64,000 nt of DNA from Chrysomallon squamiferum (GCA_012295275.1 CM022666.1:13432606-13496605); one strand, 5' to 3'; positions 51,501 to 63,898 are shown, numbered from the stretch's first letter. A program made the numbers and translations. Notes: generated by a model from the sequence alone, not told the origin.

Positions 51501-54500
51501 CCTTGTAGTAGTTAAAAATGTCCTTAGCATAAAAGCTGACTTGCGTTGGGTCACCAAGGTTTTCTTCATCAATGTCATCAATGACATCTTCATTCTGTTC
51601 AATTATAAAACATTTAATAATAACTGAATCAGAAAATAAATCACTGGATCTAGATACACAAGTCAAAGTTGAGAGAAAAATCAGCCTTTTCCTAGGGTCA
51701 ATATTATTACTGGTTAAAACAAAAAAATTAAATGTACATTTCAGTCTGGTAAATTCACAATCTTATTTTAATAATGGCTTCCTTTTCTTTTATTAAGTAA
51801 TTTAAAAAAAAATATTTTACCAGGGAAAAAAAAAAAAATTAAAAATAAATAAATAAATAAAAACAATAAAATGAAAAAATAAAGACATCTGTTGTTTTTC
51901 TTATTTCAGAATGGACATCATTATTCCAGAACAAAATTAATATTCTGATTCAAACAATCATTACTACATGACATATTTACTCTATAAAACATCTCACAGA
52001 AATTTTCACTTACACATAACAAGTCAGGTTTTCTAACTTCATCAGACAATGTCTGTTCACTTTTGCTGGAAGAGTTACTGCTAAAATAAATAATGTAAAA
52101 ATATTATCAATAAACTGAAACACAAATAACAGTCTACAAATTTGTGATATATATTTTTAAAAATAAGCAGTGTAAACCTGTTATCAATAAAATGAAAAAC
52201 TAAACATTATATAAAATGAAAAAAGTTTCATTAAAAAAAAAAAAGACCTCTGGTTCTGTGAGTAACTTTAAAGTATAAAAGTCATAAACTTCTTGAGTTT
52301 ATTATTTGTGAATTATGATTAGAAATCCACATTGATAATTTATTAAAATGTTGAAGCAGTTTTTTGGAAAACTAACAAAGTTATAACAGATGTAACTTGC
52401 AAAGTCTTCAAAAATAACAAACATTCTTAAATTCTTACCATGAAGGACTCCTAAAAAAATTAACTGTTAAACATAAATTTAAACATTGCAATTTTTCTAT
52501 TTCTTGATACTGAAGGATTTCACAAGCTAATTACTTGTGAGACTGATTAAGATATTATTAAATTAAATTTTCACCATTTTTTCATGTCTGGGTATTCATT
52601 CTTAGCAAAGCAGAAAATCTAAAAATCTTAAGTAAATTAAAATATTAAAACATTTCTCTAACCTTTTCAGAGTTTCTTCATCAACTGCTTTCAATTCGAC
52701 AGACAAACTCAAATCCTGTCGGGCTTCCAGTTCCTGCGAAGACAACAGCTCCTGTGACAATGTAACCTCATCATCATCATCGTCATCATCGTCGCTGTCA
52801 GAGTGTGGCTGTGGTTGTGGCTGTTTGGTGATGTTTTCTTTTGCTTTGTGTGTTTTCTGATTCTGTATTTTCACCGATTTGGACACCTGCGCCTTCTTCA
52901 CAGCGACGTTGATGTCTTTGATCGCCTTGAAGAACAGACAGTTTTGATAAATTTATTTTTGTGAAAATTTTAAATTTTAACCTGGTAGAGGAACTAAGAT
53001 GAAAATAAAACATAAAAAAGTGACATTAATAGGAAGCACCAGGTTGACTTGTTAATTCTGATTAAAAAGGTACAAATGACATACAATAAATACAATGTGA
53101 AAATTAGTAAATTACTATTTTGTTTTCTTCAATATTTTTTCTAATAAGAAAGACTGTCAATAAAATAATAAGTTTGTTATGACACAGTCTAACTTTTATT
53201 TTTGTCTGTAATATAATATGAACAGTAATAAGTTTAATTCATACAGCTGATAGATAAGGCAGAGGCTTTTTGCAATAACACAGTATATCAAATGTTTTTA
53301 TTCTTCTTTTTTTTTTTATATTTCACACAACAGCAAGAAGTAAAATTTACCCTAGTGTGTCTGATATTTTCATAACAAAGATGTTTCAAAATTGTTACTC
53401 AGATAAGTGAAAGACAATTCAGGCTAAATGAAATTTTAATTTGATGTTTTTCGTTATTAAAGCTATGTAACTGAACATGGAGAAGTAGATTTACATTTGT
53501 GATGTCACCGAAAGCTGCTCGTTTCTGGAGCTGGTCGAGAAGCAGATCTCCCTGTCTCTTTCCTCCGAGAGACATGATTTGTTCCGCATTCTCATGAATC
53601 TGAAATAAAAACAACAAAAACATTAACAAGATACTTCTACAGACAGGGTATAGAATAATCTTGAAGTAGTTATACTAAATTTGTATTATTATTATTATTA
53701 TTTTATTTATTTATTTTTAGAAAAAGAATTTTACTGTCAAATGCAGGTAAACTTGAAATTATTAAACCATAAAGTTTACAATTCTTAAAACAGAACACTC
53801 AGAAAGGAAAATAATAAAATTATTGTATTATTATTATTACTTATTCCAGGATGATTAAAAATCTGTTTTTATTTATGTAAAGTATTGTTATTAATCAGTA
53901 TATTTGCATCATGGAGCAGGAAATGTAACAACAGTACAGCAAAATTTTTAAATTAATAATCTAATTTCAATTTACCAAAATCATACTGAACAGTGAACTA
54001 AATCCCAGTTTTAAAGTCAGAGCAGTTTTTAAAACACCTGGAGAACTTGAGCCAGTGGAGCCAGTTTGACACTGACTCAGTTCACATGATCTGATTACTC
54101 AGGGCAATCCAGTCAGTGTCTGGTGTATTCAACACTTAACTTGAAGAAACAATCAGACACCAAGCTGTCCACTGTGTGTACTGAGATTTGGGTTCTGTCA
54201 GATACACAACTCAGGCATTTTTGTTATTTCTTAATTTCTCATATTTATTACATGCAGTTATTCAAGATGGAAATAATTATATAATTAAAAACAACAACAA
54301 AAACCCCAAACAATTACTAATATAGTTTAAAACTTTTGTAATGTTAAACGCTGAAAATCAATTTTTTTAAATCCAGAAATGAAATATGCTTCTGGTGATT
54401 TTATGTTAATGTATTAAAATTATTTTTAACATACATTTTGTTTTAATAAAAAAGCAAAATATTTCATGCTGATCTCTGATAATTTCATACAAATATACAA

Positions 54501-55278
54501 AAATTAGTTTTAATACTATTTAATACATTATCAGCTAATTTAACATTCTGACTCAGAAGTGTTTGTCTTAAACATTAGTTTTAAGATCATTCTTCTCAAA
54601 ATGCATGCAGTTTTTAATTCACAGTTTATCAAAAACTGTAGATCAGGTTTCTGTCTACTTATTTATAAACTCCTTAACATAAAACTGATTAAAATATGTG
54701 GAGACATTTAACTAAATATTTCTGTCTCCTGCTCAAGACTCGTGAGTTGTACATGAGAATTTTGAGAAATCAACTGTTTTGGAAATCAACTGTTTTAAAA
54801 TCCATGTTTGAATAATAGTACTTCATTACTTGTACAAAACACCATCACATTCCACATTTAACAAACAACTATATTTTGAAAATTAAATAATATTCTTATT
54901 TTCAAGCTGTTTTAGAGACACAGGTATGAACATTTAGAAAAATGATTATTTTTAACATTAAATGTTTAACAATTAGAATTTGTTAAACAAAGCTTCCATC
55001 AGTAGGATATGTTTCATGAAATGATTGTTTAGTAGTTAAATTTTAATGTAAGTTGAAAGTATCAAACATTCTGATAACCCCAAAGTATCTAATTAGCGTC
55101 CATTTTTGACGCCAGGTAGCAGTTGTATTGTGTGCTAAAACGTAGCGAACAGACAAAAGTTTCAAAATGGGGCAACATGTTTGCCCCTTTTTTTTAAACA
55201 AGAAAAAAAAAAATGTTTCACCTTTTTTGTTTTCTTCCCTCCTTCAGTTTTGGATTTCAAGGTTTGTTTTCTATTCAT
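48595..55278 (-). CDS. CCNB3: G2/mitotic-specific cyclin B3, ten coding exons, complete
   Basis: Coding exons, 5' to 3' on the minus strand: 55278-55222, 53599-53495, 52925-52663, 52450-52439, 52080-52014, 51594-51493, 50794-50564, 50075-49920, 49219-49070, 48726-48595; 1275 nt, 424 aa. All introns are GT-AG and phases agree. Residues 20-54 hold the destruction box RAAFGDITN, with Phe where A/B1/B2 cyclins have Leu, a cyclin B3 trait. Residues 55-160 are a Lys-, Gln- and Asp-rich linker with an SDSDDDDDDDDE run. Then come DIFNYYKEREV-type entry, MRSILVDWLVEVQENFELNH (cyclin box MRAILVDWL; FELNHETLYL is B3-like), ERCPPLIEDF, and the C-terminal cyclin fold to KYSHK. Cyclin B3 activates CDK1 and drives anaphase in mitosis and meiosis, in the nucleus. 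The protein is short compared with vertebrate CCNB3 but normal for invertebrates. Confidence 0.93.
49070..49219 (-). other. CCNB3: Cyclin B3 exon 9: C-terminal cyclin fold
   Basis: 50 codons, phase 0 on both sides, starting CARATMETLTLARFLLEMSL and ending KMKKEKEW. It supplies helices of the second cyclin fold. Confidence 0.9.
49920..50075 (-). other. CCNB3: Cyclin B3 exon 8: end of cyclin box 1 and linker to box 2
   Basis: 52 codons, phase 0, with ERCPPLIEDFLYICDDAYNR and then FIRMEINILKTIGFDLGMPL, the conserved M-E..IL..L.F.L..P block of B-type cyclins. Confidence 0.92.
50564..50794 (-). other. CCNB3: Cyclin B3 exon 7: CDK-binding cyclin box
   Basis: 77 codons. It has the MRSILVDWLVEV core with the Arg-Asp pair characteristic of cyclins and LQLIGAVSLFISCKFD. 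The last part reads SLFISCKFD where B cyclins usually have AL.IA.KYEE. Confidence 0.93.
52439..52450 (-). other. CCNB3: Cyclin B3 exon 4: 12-nt microexon
   Basis: GAGTCCTTCATG lies between TTTTTTTAG and GTAAGAAT on the minus strand. It is needed or skipped without frame change because it is 12 nt; included it adds four residues (RSPSC context). The flanking exons end and start in phase 2, consistent with either outcome. Confidence 0.6.
53495..53599 (-). other. CCNB3: Cyclin B3 exon 2: destruction-box exon
   Basis: 35 codons ending KRAAFGDITN directly before the donor GTAAAT. The D-box directs APC/C-dependent degradation. Confidence 0.88.
53600..55221 (-). other. CCNB3: Cyclin B3 intron 1
   Basis: 1.6 kb of AT-rich sequence with a TTA/TTTA tract (about 53683-53717). 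No exon or repeat of note. Confidence 0.5.
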
Positions 55279-58200
55279 CTTGATCTTCCGAATGAAACTG
55301 AACATAAAACATTAAAATGTCTTTTCGCAGTTTTTGATTTAGCAACTAGTTGAGGCAACATCAACGCTAATAATTAAAACATAGAATACTGCAATACTGA
55401 AGATCTGACTAAATTGAACAAAAATATGATGTTGTATTCACTTGTGGTGACTGAAATTGTTTTAAACTGCACTGCTGGTAGTATATCACTTCAAATTATG
55501 TAAACAAAGAAAATTATAGCAAGGCATAAACATGATCACTTCTCAGCGACTTTTGAAATTCGTGGATCAGTTCGATTATTTCATTGGTCAATATCTTAAA
55601 ACGTCTTTCTGTGCCACCTAGCGGGTATTTAGTTTAAATAATGGGAAGTTACTCTAATATCACTATTTATATGAGGAAAGAGGAAAATTTTGCGAGTGTA
55701 GTTTCCTTATTAAAAACAAGTGCGTGCAATGACAGCCTAAGATTCAGAAGTGGTACTGAGCTCAGATGGTTAGTTTTTGTAATTCAAACTATTAGTGTTT
55801 GATTAAATCTGTTTTAATATATTATTTTCGTTCTATTAATAACGCCCCAAGACTCAATCTTTATAGATGCTTTTTCAACAACCTCTTTCGATCATCAATG
55901 TCGATATTCATGTTTTTATGTTTATATTTATTGTATTATGCTTAATCTGATTTATTATTATTATTATTATTATTATTAACATGACTGTTTTATAGGCAAT
56001 AATATAGACCTAAAAAGAAGGTTTAATGCATTTATTTCAAATGTATAAAAAAAAATCTATTAATTATAAAACCAGACAGTTGAGGAGAGAAAAAAGTAAG
56101 AAATTACAATCATTGATTAAATTTGATTAATTAATTATTTATTTTTATTTTTATTTTAATTTTTAATTTTTATTTAACATTTTTTTAAATTTTAAATTAA
56201 TTTTTTTTTTTTTTTTTTTTTTTCCAAACTGAAATAAAAAGTTAATTTAAATAAACACTTCGGTAACAGGAAGGTCAAGTCGTGACTCACAACAGATTTA
56301 TCAGCCTGCATGGTTGTGTGGTTTCCTGTGTATGGGAAAGTACATATAACTGATCACTTTCTGCTAATAAAAAGAGTGACCTGAAAGGTGTTTGCAGATG
56401 GTTTCTTCTCTCATAGCATCATTATTGTATCAAATAATTCATATATTTAATAACTAATATTAAAATGTATTGAACTCTCATTAAGAATTCATTCAGTCAG
56501 TAAAATGATTGACACAAAATTATCCAACTAAAAAATAATATATATATATATATATATATGAAGACTTTAATTCCAAAACACAATAAATGCCAAAATCAAA
56601 ATTTTAAAAGAAAATCGCCACCAAAATTTCAACATTTGACAGCTGTATGACGCCCCATAATCATTTTCCTCAAGATTCTGTATCTGCTGCTGATCTACAC
56701 AGTAGACTGTAGACCTTCATTACATAACACGATAAACTCCAGAGTTGAAAGAGTCATTTTTCTCAAAACAAAGAAAATGGATTGATAGTGTTTTGGAACC
56801 AAACTCTTCATATATTGTGACATTATGTATATAATCTTTTTTCTTTTCTTCTCTCTAGTTTTGCTTAATCATTTATTTTATTTAATGAATACATTTTTTT
56901 TTACTCTCAAAATATAATTGGCCTATCTGTATTCTGAATACTTTTACATGACTGCTGTATTTTTTCTAATCTTTACTACTAATAAAGTATGACAATAAAT
57001 AACATTTTCTTGAAGAGTCTCTTTCAGTTTTAGAATGATTACAGGAAATATAAATGAATGAATAAGATAAAAAATTAATAAATAATAATAATAATCAACA
57101 ACAATAATAAATAAAATTAATAAATAATAATAATAGTAACAACAACAATAATAATAATAATAATAAAAGGGTAAATAAATAACTGAAAACGTATCTCAAT
57201 AAATATTTACAAAGTTGTGGAATGTAAAGTTTAATGTTTTCGACTGCTATGCTGTCACCTAGCAAAGGAAAAGAATAATTTTTTTTCCAATCAAAACACA
57301 GTCAACAGAGTCCATGTGTCCTTAGTTCAGTTGGTGTATTATTGAGGCTAAACATGGTTAATGAACCTTGTATTAAGATTTCTTATCAGATAAATATTAA
57401 AATAAGCCATAGCTGTCCTGCATCTTTGTTACATACAGTAAACATCCTAAAATAGTGTCTAACAAAATTTTAAAATACTGTATAAAAATCATATTTCAAA
57501 TATTATTGTCTAATACAATTCTCAGTTAGATGTATTAGTGTAGAATATTGTAACATTTGAGTATTGATTCATGGATAACTCTTGTGCATGTAAATACTTT
57601 GGCAGTGGAATATTATTGGATGTACATTTATTTCATTGATTAGAAAGGAAAAAAAATTGTTGTTGCTGATGTTGTTGTTGCAGTTGTTTTTATTGAATTT
57701 GTTATTTATAGTGATGTTGTTGTTATATTGATATCATCATTGTCATCATCATTATTTTTATTGTTCATTATTATTCATTATTATTTTTTTTTTGTCAGTT
57801 ATTGTTATTATTGTTACTGTTGTTATTATTTTTGTCAGTTATTGCTATTGTTGTTATTATTATTGCTGTTGTAATTGTTATTATTATTATTATTATTTTT
57901 ATTTTTCTACATTTATTACTACTCATTAGTAACTTATCTTTATTCTGTATATTTATCTTTATTTTAATTACATACTTAAATTTGACTTATTCTTAATTTT
58001 ATCTTTAATTATATACATATTTAATTAAATTCTTAAGGAAACTTTCATTACACACTTAACAACATTTTGAAAGTTTTACAGTATTTGTTTACTGTGTTGC
58101 AGTAGTAAAGATTCTAAACAGACTGTAATTCACTGAGACACAGTGGGCGTGGCAGTGTCGTTGACCTGCAGTTTTTAAAACAGTGGTGTAAAAACATAAT

Positions 58201-58860
58201 GTCAGTATGAAAACTGTTCTTTCTTCAATACAGCTCAATATTTTTGTAGGTATACATTAATGAGATTCAAGGTTTGTTTATATAATGATTTTAATAATGT
58301 TTGTATTATGATGATTAATAAAGATAATTAATTTTATTTAGTGTTAAAATGTAATTGGTAATATAATCTAATATGTGTAATGTGAACAGTTTAGTAGTAA
58401 ATGATGCAGAGGGATTATAGATATTGTTTTAATTAATTAATTAATTTATTTATTTATTTATTATTGTTGTTATTATTATTACTTATTTAAAACTTTTTAT
58501 TATTATTATTATTACTGTTATTATTTTTATTCATTTATTATTTTTTATGACTTCTAACATTAAACAAAAATGTATTTTACAATAAGTTATTATTTCTATT
58601 TTTATTTTAACATACAGAGGATAGATCCTTTTTTAAATGTATTTTTTTTTTCTTTTCTTTTTTTGCTGGTGTCATATCTGTTTAACTTTATATATAAACA
58701 AAACCAGTTTTAATAAATTAATAATAATAATAATAATAAAATACATCGTCATCTTTTCTAGTCTGGTTTTGTTCTGCAACAGAGTCAGTTTATTTTTAAT
58801 ATATCTGAATATCTGTTTATGAAAATACAGTGTGTCTGTGGATGTGACAGAGGAATACTG

Positions 58861-58896
<36 letters not shown>

Positions 58897-59683
58897 AAAA
58901 TCAGCTAGGTAATGAGAAAAGAAACTTCTTTTGTATAACAAGCTATTTTGTTTTCATTTAGCAAACATAGATCTTTTATATGTGCCTACTCATAGACAGT
59001 GAACCACTTACTATAGTCTATGATAAATTAATAGAGTAGTGGATGGTTTAATGACATCCTTTAAACTGACTGGTTATGTTGATTGATCCTGAAAGCTAAC
59101 CATTTCAGCTGTGAACTCTAACCATCAAAATGTAACCAGTTCACAACCAGGACTAAAACATAATAACTGCTGACATCTTGATTTCCATCTAGCAACAAAA
59201 CACCTGTCACAGTTTTAACTTCCTGTGTACCTATAGTGAGGTGCAGATCTGCTATGAAACTATTGAAGCTTACGTTTCCCAGCCCCTAATCCAGGAAAGG
59301 TCCCCAGAAGTGACTTTAGTCCATGTTGCTTCAAAACTGTAATCACATCTGAGATGCAGTGGTTAAATTTTTACAACATTTCTGCTAATCTGTCATGGAA
59401 CAATCCCTTTGAAGAAGAAAGCAGAGGTTAACCAGACTTCATTGCTGCTTGTGAAGGGTTCCCATAACAATTCAAGCTTCAGGGCACCAAAAATATAGGT
59501 CCACCATTGGTTGTCGTGACCACTCTACAAGTCAAAATATACTGAGATACAACAATATTTCAAGTTTGCCTATTGTATCAAGTTTTTTCTTATGCTGGGT
59601 ATGAGCTCCATCTGCTGCAGCTGAAATTTGTGTCACTAGTGTAGAAGTTAAAATGTTAAATAAAACATTAATTTCTGTTTCAG
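55279..59683. other. Region between cyclin B3 and the membrane-protein gene
   Basis: Contains the cyclin B3 upstream region on the left and, presumably, undetected 5' exons of the + strand gene on the right. Repeats are modest: poly-T near 56203-56223, TA 56539-56560, AAT/AAC near 57080-57170, TTR-rich 57655-57900, TTTA/TTA 58440-58510, TA 58866-58890. I could not identify a first exon for the gene that begins to be readable at 59684. Confidence 0.35.
55583..55587 (-). promoter_or_regulatory. CCAAT box upstream of cyclin B3
   Basis: The minus strand reads GACCAATGAAA about 305 bases before the ATG. NF-Y CCAAT boxes are typical of G2/M cyclin promoters, but a single copy this far out is only suggestive. 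Confidence 0.3.
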
Positions 59684-60004
59684 GAAGAATCTTCAACTGA
59701 GAAGAAGGGTGGTGACCCAGATCCATTTGTTCCAGGTTCATTCTCAGATGACCGAAGTTACCTTTTAAAAATGGCCAATGGAGATGAACTGGACATCCAT
59801 GAAGGTCATCAGAGGACACTTTCATCCAAGTCGGACGTTCCTGTGACAATCCAAGAAGAAATCTACGCCTCCAACGATCTTTTCTCAAACTCCAGTTCTT
59901 TTACTCACAGCACAGTCAAAGTGGAGGTACGAATGTAGTACTTCTTTTGTTTTCTTGTGTTCATTTTAAATTTGTTTTTATATAGCTTGAATATTCATGG
60001 TAGC

Positions 60005-60053
<49 letters not shown>

Positions 60054-61982
60054 CAGTAATAGTAGTAATAGCAGCAGTACTATAAATATTTTAAGCATGA
60101 TAATAATTATAATAATACAAACTGTATTACTACTGCTGCTGCTACTGCATGTAATACCAGTACTACCACTACTACTGCTAATAATAATAATAATAATTGC
60201 AGCAATAGTAGTAGTTATAAATAAAGCATTAATCATATAATAGTTATTAACTGCAAATTATGAATAATGCTTTTTAAACTATATTTTGAGTTAATACTAA
60301 AATTATGTTGCAGATTTACAAAATGATTTAAAGTATTTATTTTCAGATTTCAGACTTGGTAGTACTGTAGATTTATAAATAAATTTAAAGTATTTATTTT
60401 CAGATTTCAGACTTGGTAGTACTGTAGATTTATAAATAAATTTAAAGTATTTATTTTCAGATTTCAGACTTGATAGTACTGTAGATTTATAAATAATTTA
60501 AAATATTTATTTTCAGATTTCAGACTTGATAGTACTGTAGATTTAGAAATAAATTTAAAGTATTTATTTTCAGATTTCAGACTTGGTAGTACTGTAGATT
60601 TAGAAATAAATTAAAGTATTTACTTTCAGATTTCAGACTTTGGTAGTACTGTAGATTTATAAATAAATTTAAAGTATTTTTCAGATTTCAGACTTTGGTA
60701 GTACTATAGATTTATAAATAAATTTAAAGTATTTATTTTCAGATTTCAGACTTGGTGGGGGATGGCAGTGTGAATCTCACTACAAGTGCTTTGCGAGTTT
60801 GTAAGAAACAAGTTCTCAGGCCATACTGGGCTTTGCTAATGTTTGTAAGTATTTTCTTACATTCTAAACATCCACTATAGTGCAGCCAAGTCTTCTTAAT
60901 TCTCATAAACCATCACATAAAAATATCACAATCACATAGTAAATATCACCATCACATCGTAAATATCACCATCACATAATAAATATCACAATCACAATAA
61001 ATAACACAATCACAATAATATCACTATCACATGAAAAATACCACGCTCACATAAAAATATCACACAGAAATATCACAATCACATAAAAATATCACACAGA
61101 AATGTCACAATCACATAAAAATATCGCCATCACATAAGAATATCACAATCACATAAAAATATTGCCATCACATAATAAATATCACAACCACATAAAAATA
61201 TCACAATCCCATAAAAATATCGCCATCACATAATAAATATCACAATCCCATAAAAATATCGCCATCACATAATAAATATCACAATCCCATAAAAATATCG
61301 CCATCACATAATAAACATCACAATCACTAACACAATAACACATCAGTAACTGTAACAAGCTGTGTGTTACAAGTCTCTGTATTCTCAGTCTGTTTTGACA
61401 ATGTTTCAGATAGGCTGGCGAGGTTTTGGCAAAGAGCGAGTTAATTCGGGCAGCTGCGGTTGGCGCGTTCTCAACATCATCTACCCAACTCTGATTGTGC
61501 TGCTGCTGATCTACACCTACATCTACGAGGTGGTTGCATGCGAGTGGAAACTCAATGTGAAAAAAGACACAATGGTCAGTGAATGTTGCTGTAGTGACCT
61601 TTCAGTTAACGGTGGAATTGATTTCTGTTAATATTTTTAAATAATGTGTATATATATAAATTAGGATTGTAATTTTAATACTATGATATGAAATATTTAA
61701 TTTTAAAAGATCAGTAAATAGTTTTTTTGCGTTTTATAGCCCAGTAATTCTAATACTGTAATATGAAATATTTAATTTAAAAGGTTACCAAAAAGTTAAT
61801 TATTAAAGTTATTCATTGTTCCAATGGAATTAGTGCAGTGTATGTTGAACTCTGGCAGTTTGTGAATATTTTCTGTCTGAGTGTGTTAAAGTTATACATT
61901 ATGTAAATAATTATGTTTGATTTTGAAATGATATCTCTGTGTGTATGTGTGTTTATCTAGCTGTCTATATATATGGTGTGTG

Positions 61983-62022
<40 letters not shown>

Positions 62023-63477
62023 AGTGTGTACAAGAAACAGACATATGCAAATCTCTAGCTCTTAATCTTTAGTTGTTTATGTAGGCCAAAGAATAACAGA
62101 AACAAGATACTAGCACACTTTTGTTATCTGTGTTTACTTGTTGAAGCAGGATTTTTGCATTGGCTGTCTGTTTTGTTGTTTTAAATGTGGTTTGTTGAAC
62201 TTGGGTCAAAGTTCATTTGTGGCTTGTTAAGTTCACATGATAAGTAACAGCTGGTACTGTTATATAGTTGATACAGAATTTGTTTTTTGTTTTAAAAAAA
62301 TGAAAAAGAAAATATTAATAATTACATGAACAATTTTAATAAATAGATCTCTATTTTTCAGGTATTTAAAACATAATCCAAAATAATAAAAAAGCATTTC
62401 TTCCATGATGATGTCAGTGATGATGATGCTGATTATAATCATTACTGCTAGTACTATAGCTACTACTACTATTATTACTACTGCTATTATTTCTGTTTTA
62501 ATTAATTAGTATTATCGTCATCATAATTATTATCATCACAATTAGTATTATATCATCATCATCATCATCATCATCTTACAATTGTCATATCCATAATACT
62601 ATTATTATCATTATCATTATCACCATCATCATATCATCATCATCGTGAATCTTTTCCAGGTGATCGTTCCAACAACGACAACGTTAACAACTACAAAATC
62701 AAACGTCACCAACACAACAACATTTCAGCCATTTTTTACCCTGGCGCCAGCACAAATCTCTGTGAGAAACCTGTCAGAACCTGAGAGTGGCCCACCACTG
62801 GCCTGCGAACACGTCATCACCACCTACATCATCCCCAACATCCTTCATTTCGTCGCCTACATCATGGGTCTCTACTACTTCAGAATTCAGGACAATGAAC
62901 AGCTGTATGCTCTCATGGAGAAGGTGAAAAAAAAAAATTCTTTTTTATTTTGTATTTTCAGTGCTGAAGAGTTATCAAAGAAAAATAGAAAAGTGTTAAT
63001 AGTTAAGTGATGATGATGATAATAACAACACAATAATAATAATAATAGTTGTAGCAATAATAATAGTAACAATGATGATATAATGATGATGATGATGAAG
63101 ATGATAGAATGAAATGAATAAAAATAGTTTTACTTAGAATCTAACAGTTTATTTTGTAATAGTATTATTCACAAAGTTAGAAGAATTCACAAAAATGATA
63201 TTAAATTGGATTTAAAAACACAGATGAATTCTGTGTTAGTCATTCATTGTAATAATGGATCTTACTCATTTTTTTATTTTCATCCATCCATTATTTTTCA
63301 TGTAATAATATTTCTGTTTGTTGTCCTAAACATGATTGTACCCTATTTTTTAAAATCATAAATACAGTAACAATAAATTGCGAAATTATTTTTTAAAATC
63401 AACTTTCAGGTCTTCCTCCAAGCTACTCCATTACAAAACAGAGCAGCTTCGCAGCAAATTGTTGTCAGAAAACTGAG
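59684..63477 (+). CDS. Unidentified multi-pass membrane protein, partial (both ends open)
   Basis: Five exons: 59684-59926, 60743-60844, 61410-61574, 62660-62923, 63410-63477 (donors gtacga, gtaagt, gtcagt, gtgaaa, gtttga). The frame is continuous over 280 residues, and the last exon ends in phase 2, so the gene continues past the window. The first 81 residues are acidic and Ser-rich, probably cytosolic (EESSTEKKGGDPDPF). Then comes a segment at the RPYWALLMF/IGWRGFG exon junction, a clear membrane helix NIIYPTLIVLLLIYTYIY, and a Thr/Asn-rich loop with several N-glycosylation sequons (NVT, NTT, NLS). A second clear helix follows (YIIPNILHFVAYIMGLYYF), then RIQDNEQLYALMEKVFLQAT. The pattern of a long acidic N-tail, Trp/Phe motifs and a conserved cytosolic LMEKVFL loop recalls 7TM gustatory-receptor-like proteins, but I could not confirm this and give no name. 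Confidence 0.6.
60005..60050. repeat. (AGT)n microsatellite
   Basis: About 15 AGT units with complementary TAC/TGC units nearby (60128-60180), inside the first readable intron of the membrane-protein gene. Confidence 0.88.
60334..60742 (+). repeat. Tandem array duplicating a 3' splice site, seven decoy copies
   Basis: The unit of about 57-60 nt reads TTTATTTTCAG, then ATTTCAGACTTGGTAGTACT, then GTAGATTTATAAATAAATTT. Seven copies precede the true exon at 60743, which starts with the same TTTTCAG-ATTTCAGACTTGGT and then diverges into GGGGGATGGC. Each unit therefore carries a polypyrimidine stretch, AG acceptor and the first 14 or so bases of the real exon, followed by an in-frame stop (ATTTCAGACTTGGTAGTACTGTAG). 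Two units have TTTGG in place of TTGG. Confidence 0.92.
60925..61325. repeat. AT-rich minisatellite in the next intron
   Basis: About twenty imperfect units of the type AAATATCACAATCACATAA with alternating CACAATC, CGCCATC and CACCATC versions. Higher-order pairs are visible (61207-61310). Confidence 0.85.
61984..62019. repeat. (TCTG)n tetranucleotide repeat
   Basis: Nine TCTG/GTCT units in the intron between membrane-protein exons 3 and 4. Confidence 0.9.
62400..62644. repeat. Degenerate ATC/ATT trinucleotide tract
   Basis: Interspersed ATC, ATT, ACT and CAT units occupy the last 250 bases of the intron and end at the splice acceptor TTTTCCAG of exon 4. Confidence 0.8.
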
Positions 63478-63534
63478 GTTTGACTTTTGTTTTAATAAAA
63501 TTAAATTTCTTACAAAAACAAATAAATAAAATAA

Positions 63535-63672
63535 AATAAAATTAAATTAAATTAAATTAAATTAAATTAAATTAAATTAAATTAAATTAAATTAAATTAA
63601 ATTAAATTTCTTACAAAAACAAATAAATAAAATAAAGTAATGTAAAATAAAATAAAATAAAATAAAATAAAA
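63535..63672. repeat. (AAATT)n and (AAAAT)n pentanucleotide runs
   Basis: About 13 AAATT units (to 63607), a spacer duplicating TTTCTTACAAAAACAAATAA (63477-63525 versus 63605-63635), then AAAAT units to 63672. Confidence 0.88.
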
Positions 63673-63898
63673 TGTTTCAAAACAAAGACCCTTTCCTTCT
63701 TCCTTAACCAAACATCAGTAAACTTATCCTAGAAACTGCATCTTTTTCATAATCTTTTTCATTTTACTTTTTTAAAAATTATTTATCTTATTTTAATCTA
63801 ATGTCATGAACTTCACAGTCTCATTTACTCAAAAATGTACTAAATTACTTAAAATTATTACATTTTATTTTTATCTTTTGGAAAAGATTTATTCACCA

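Noticed and set aside
52602-52901. 99-codon frame taken as a separate gene
   Set aside because: It is cyclin B3 exon 3 read past its donor at 52662.
62645-63010. 121-codon frame taken as a complete small gene
   Set aside because: It is exon 4 of the membrane-protein gene read through the donor at 62924.
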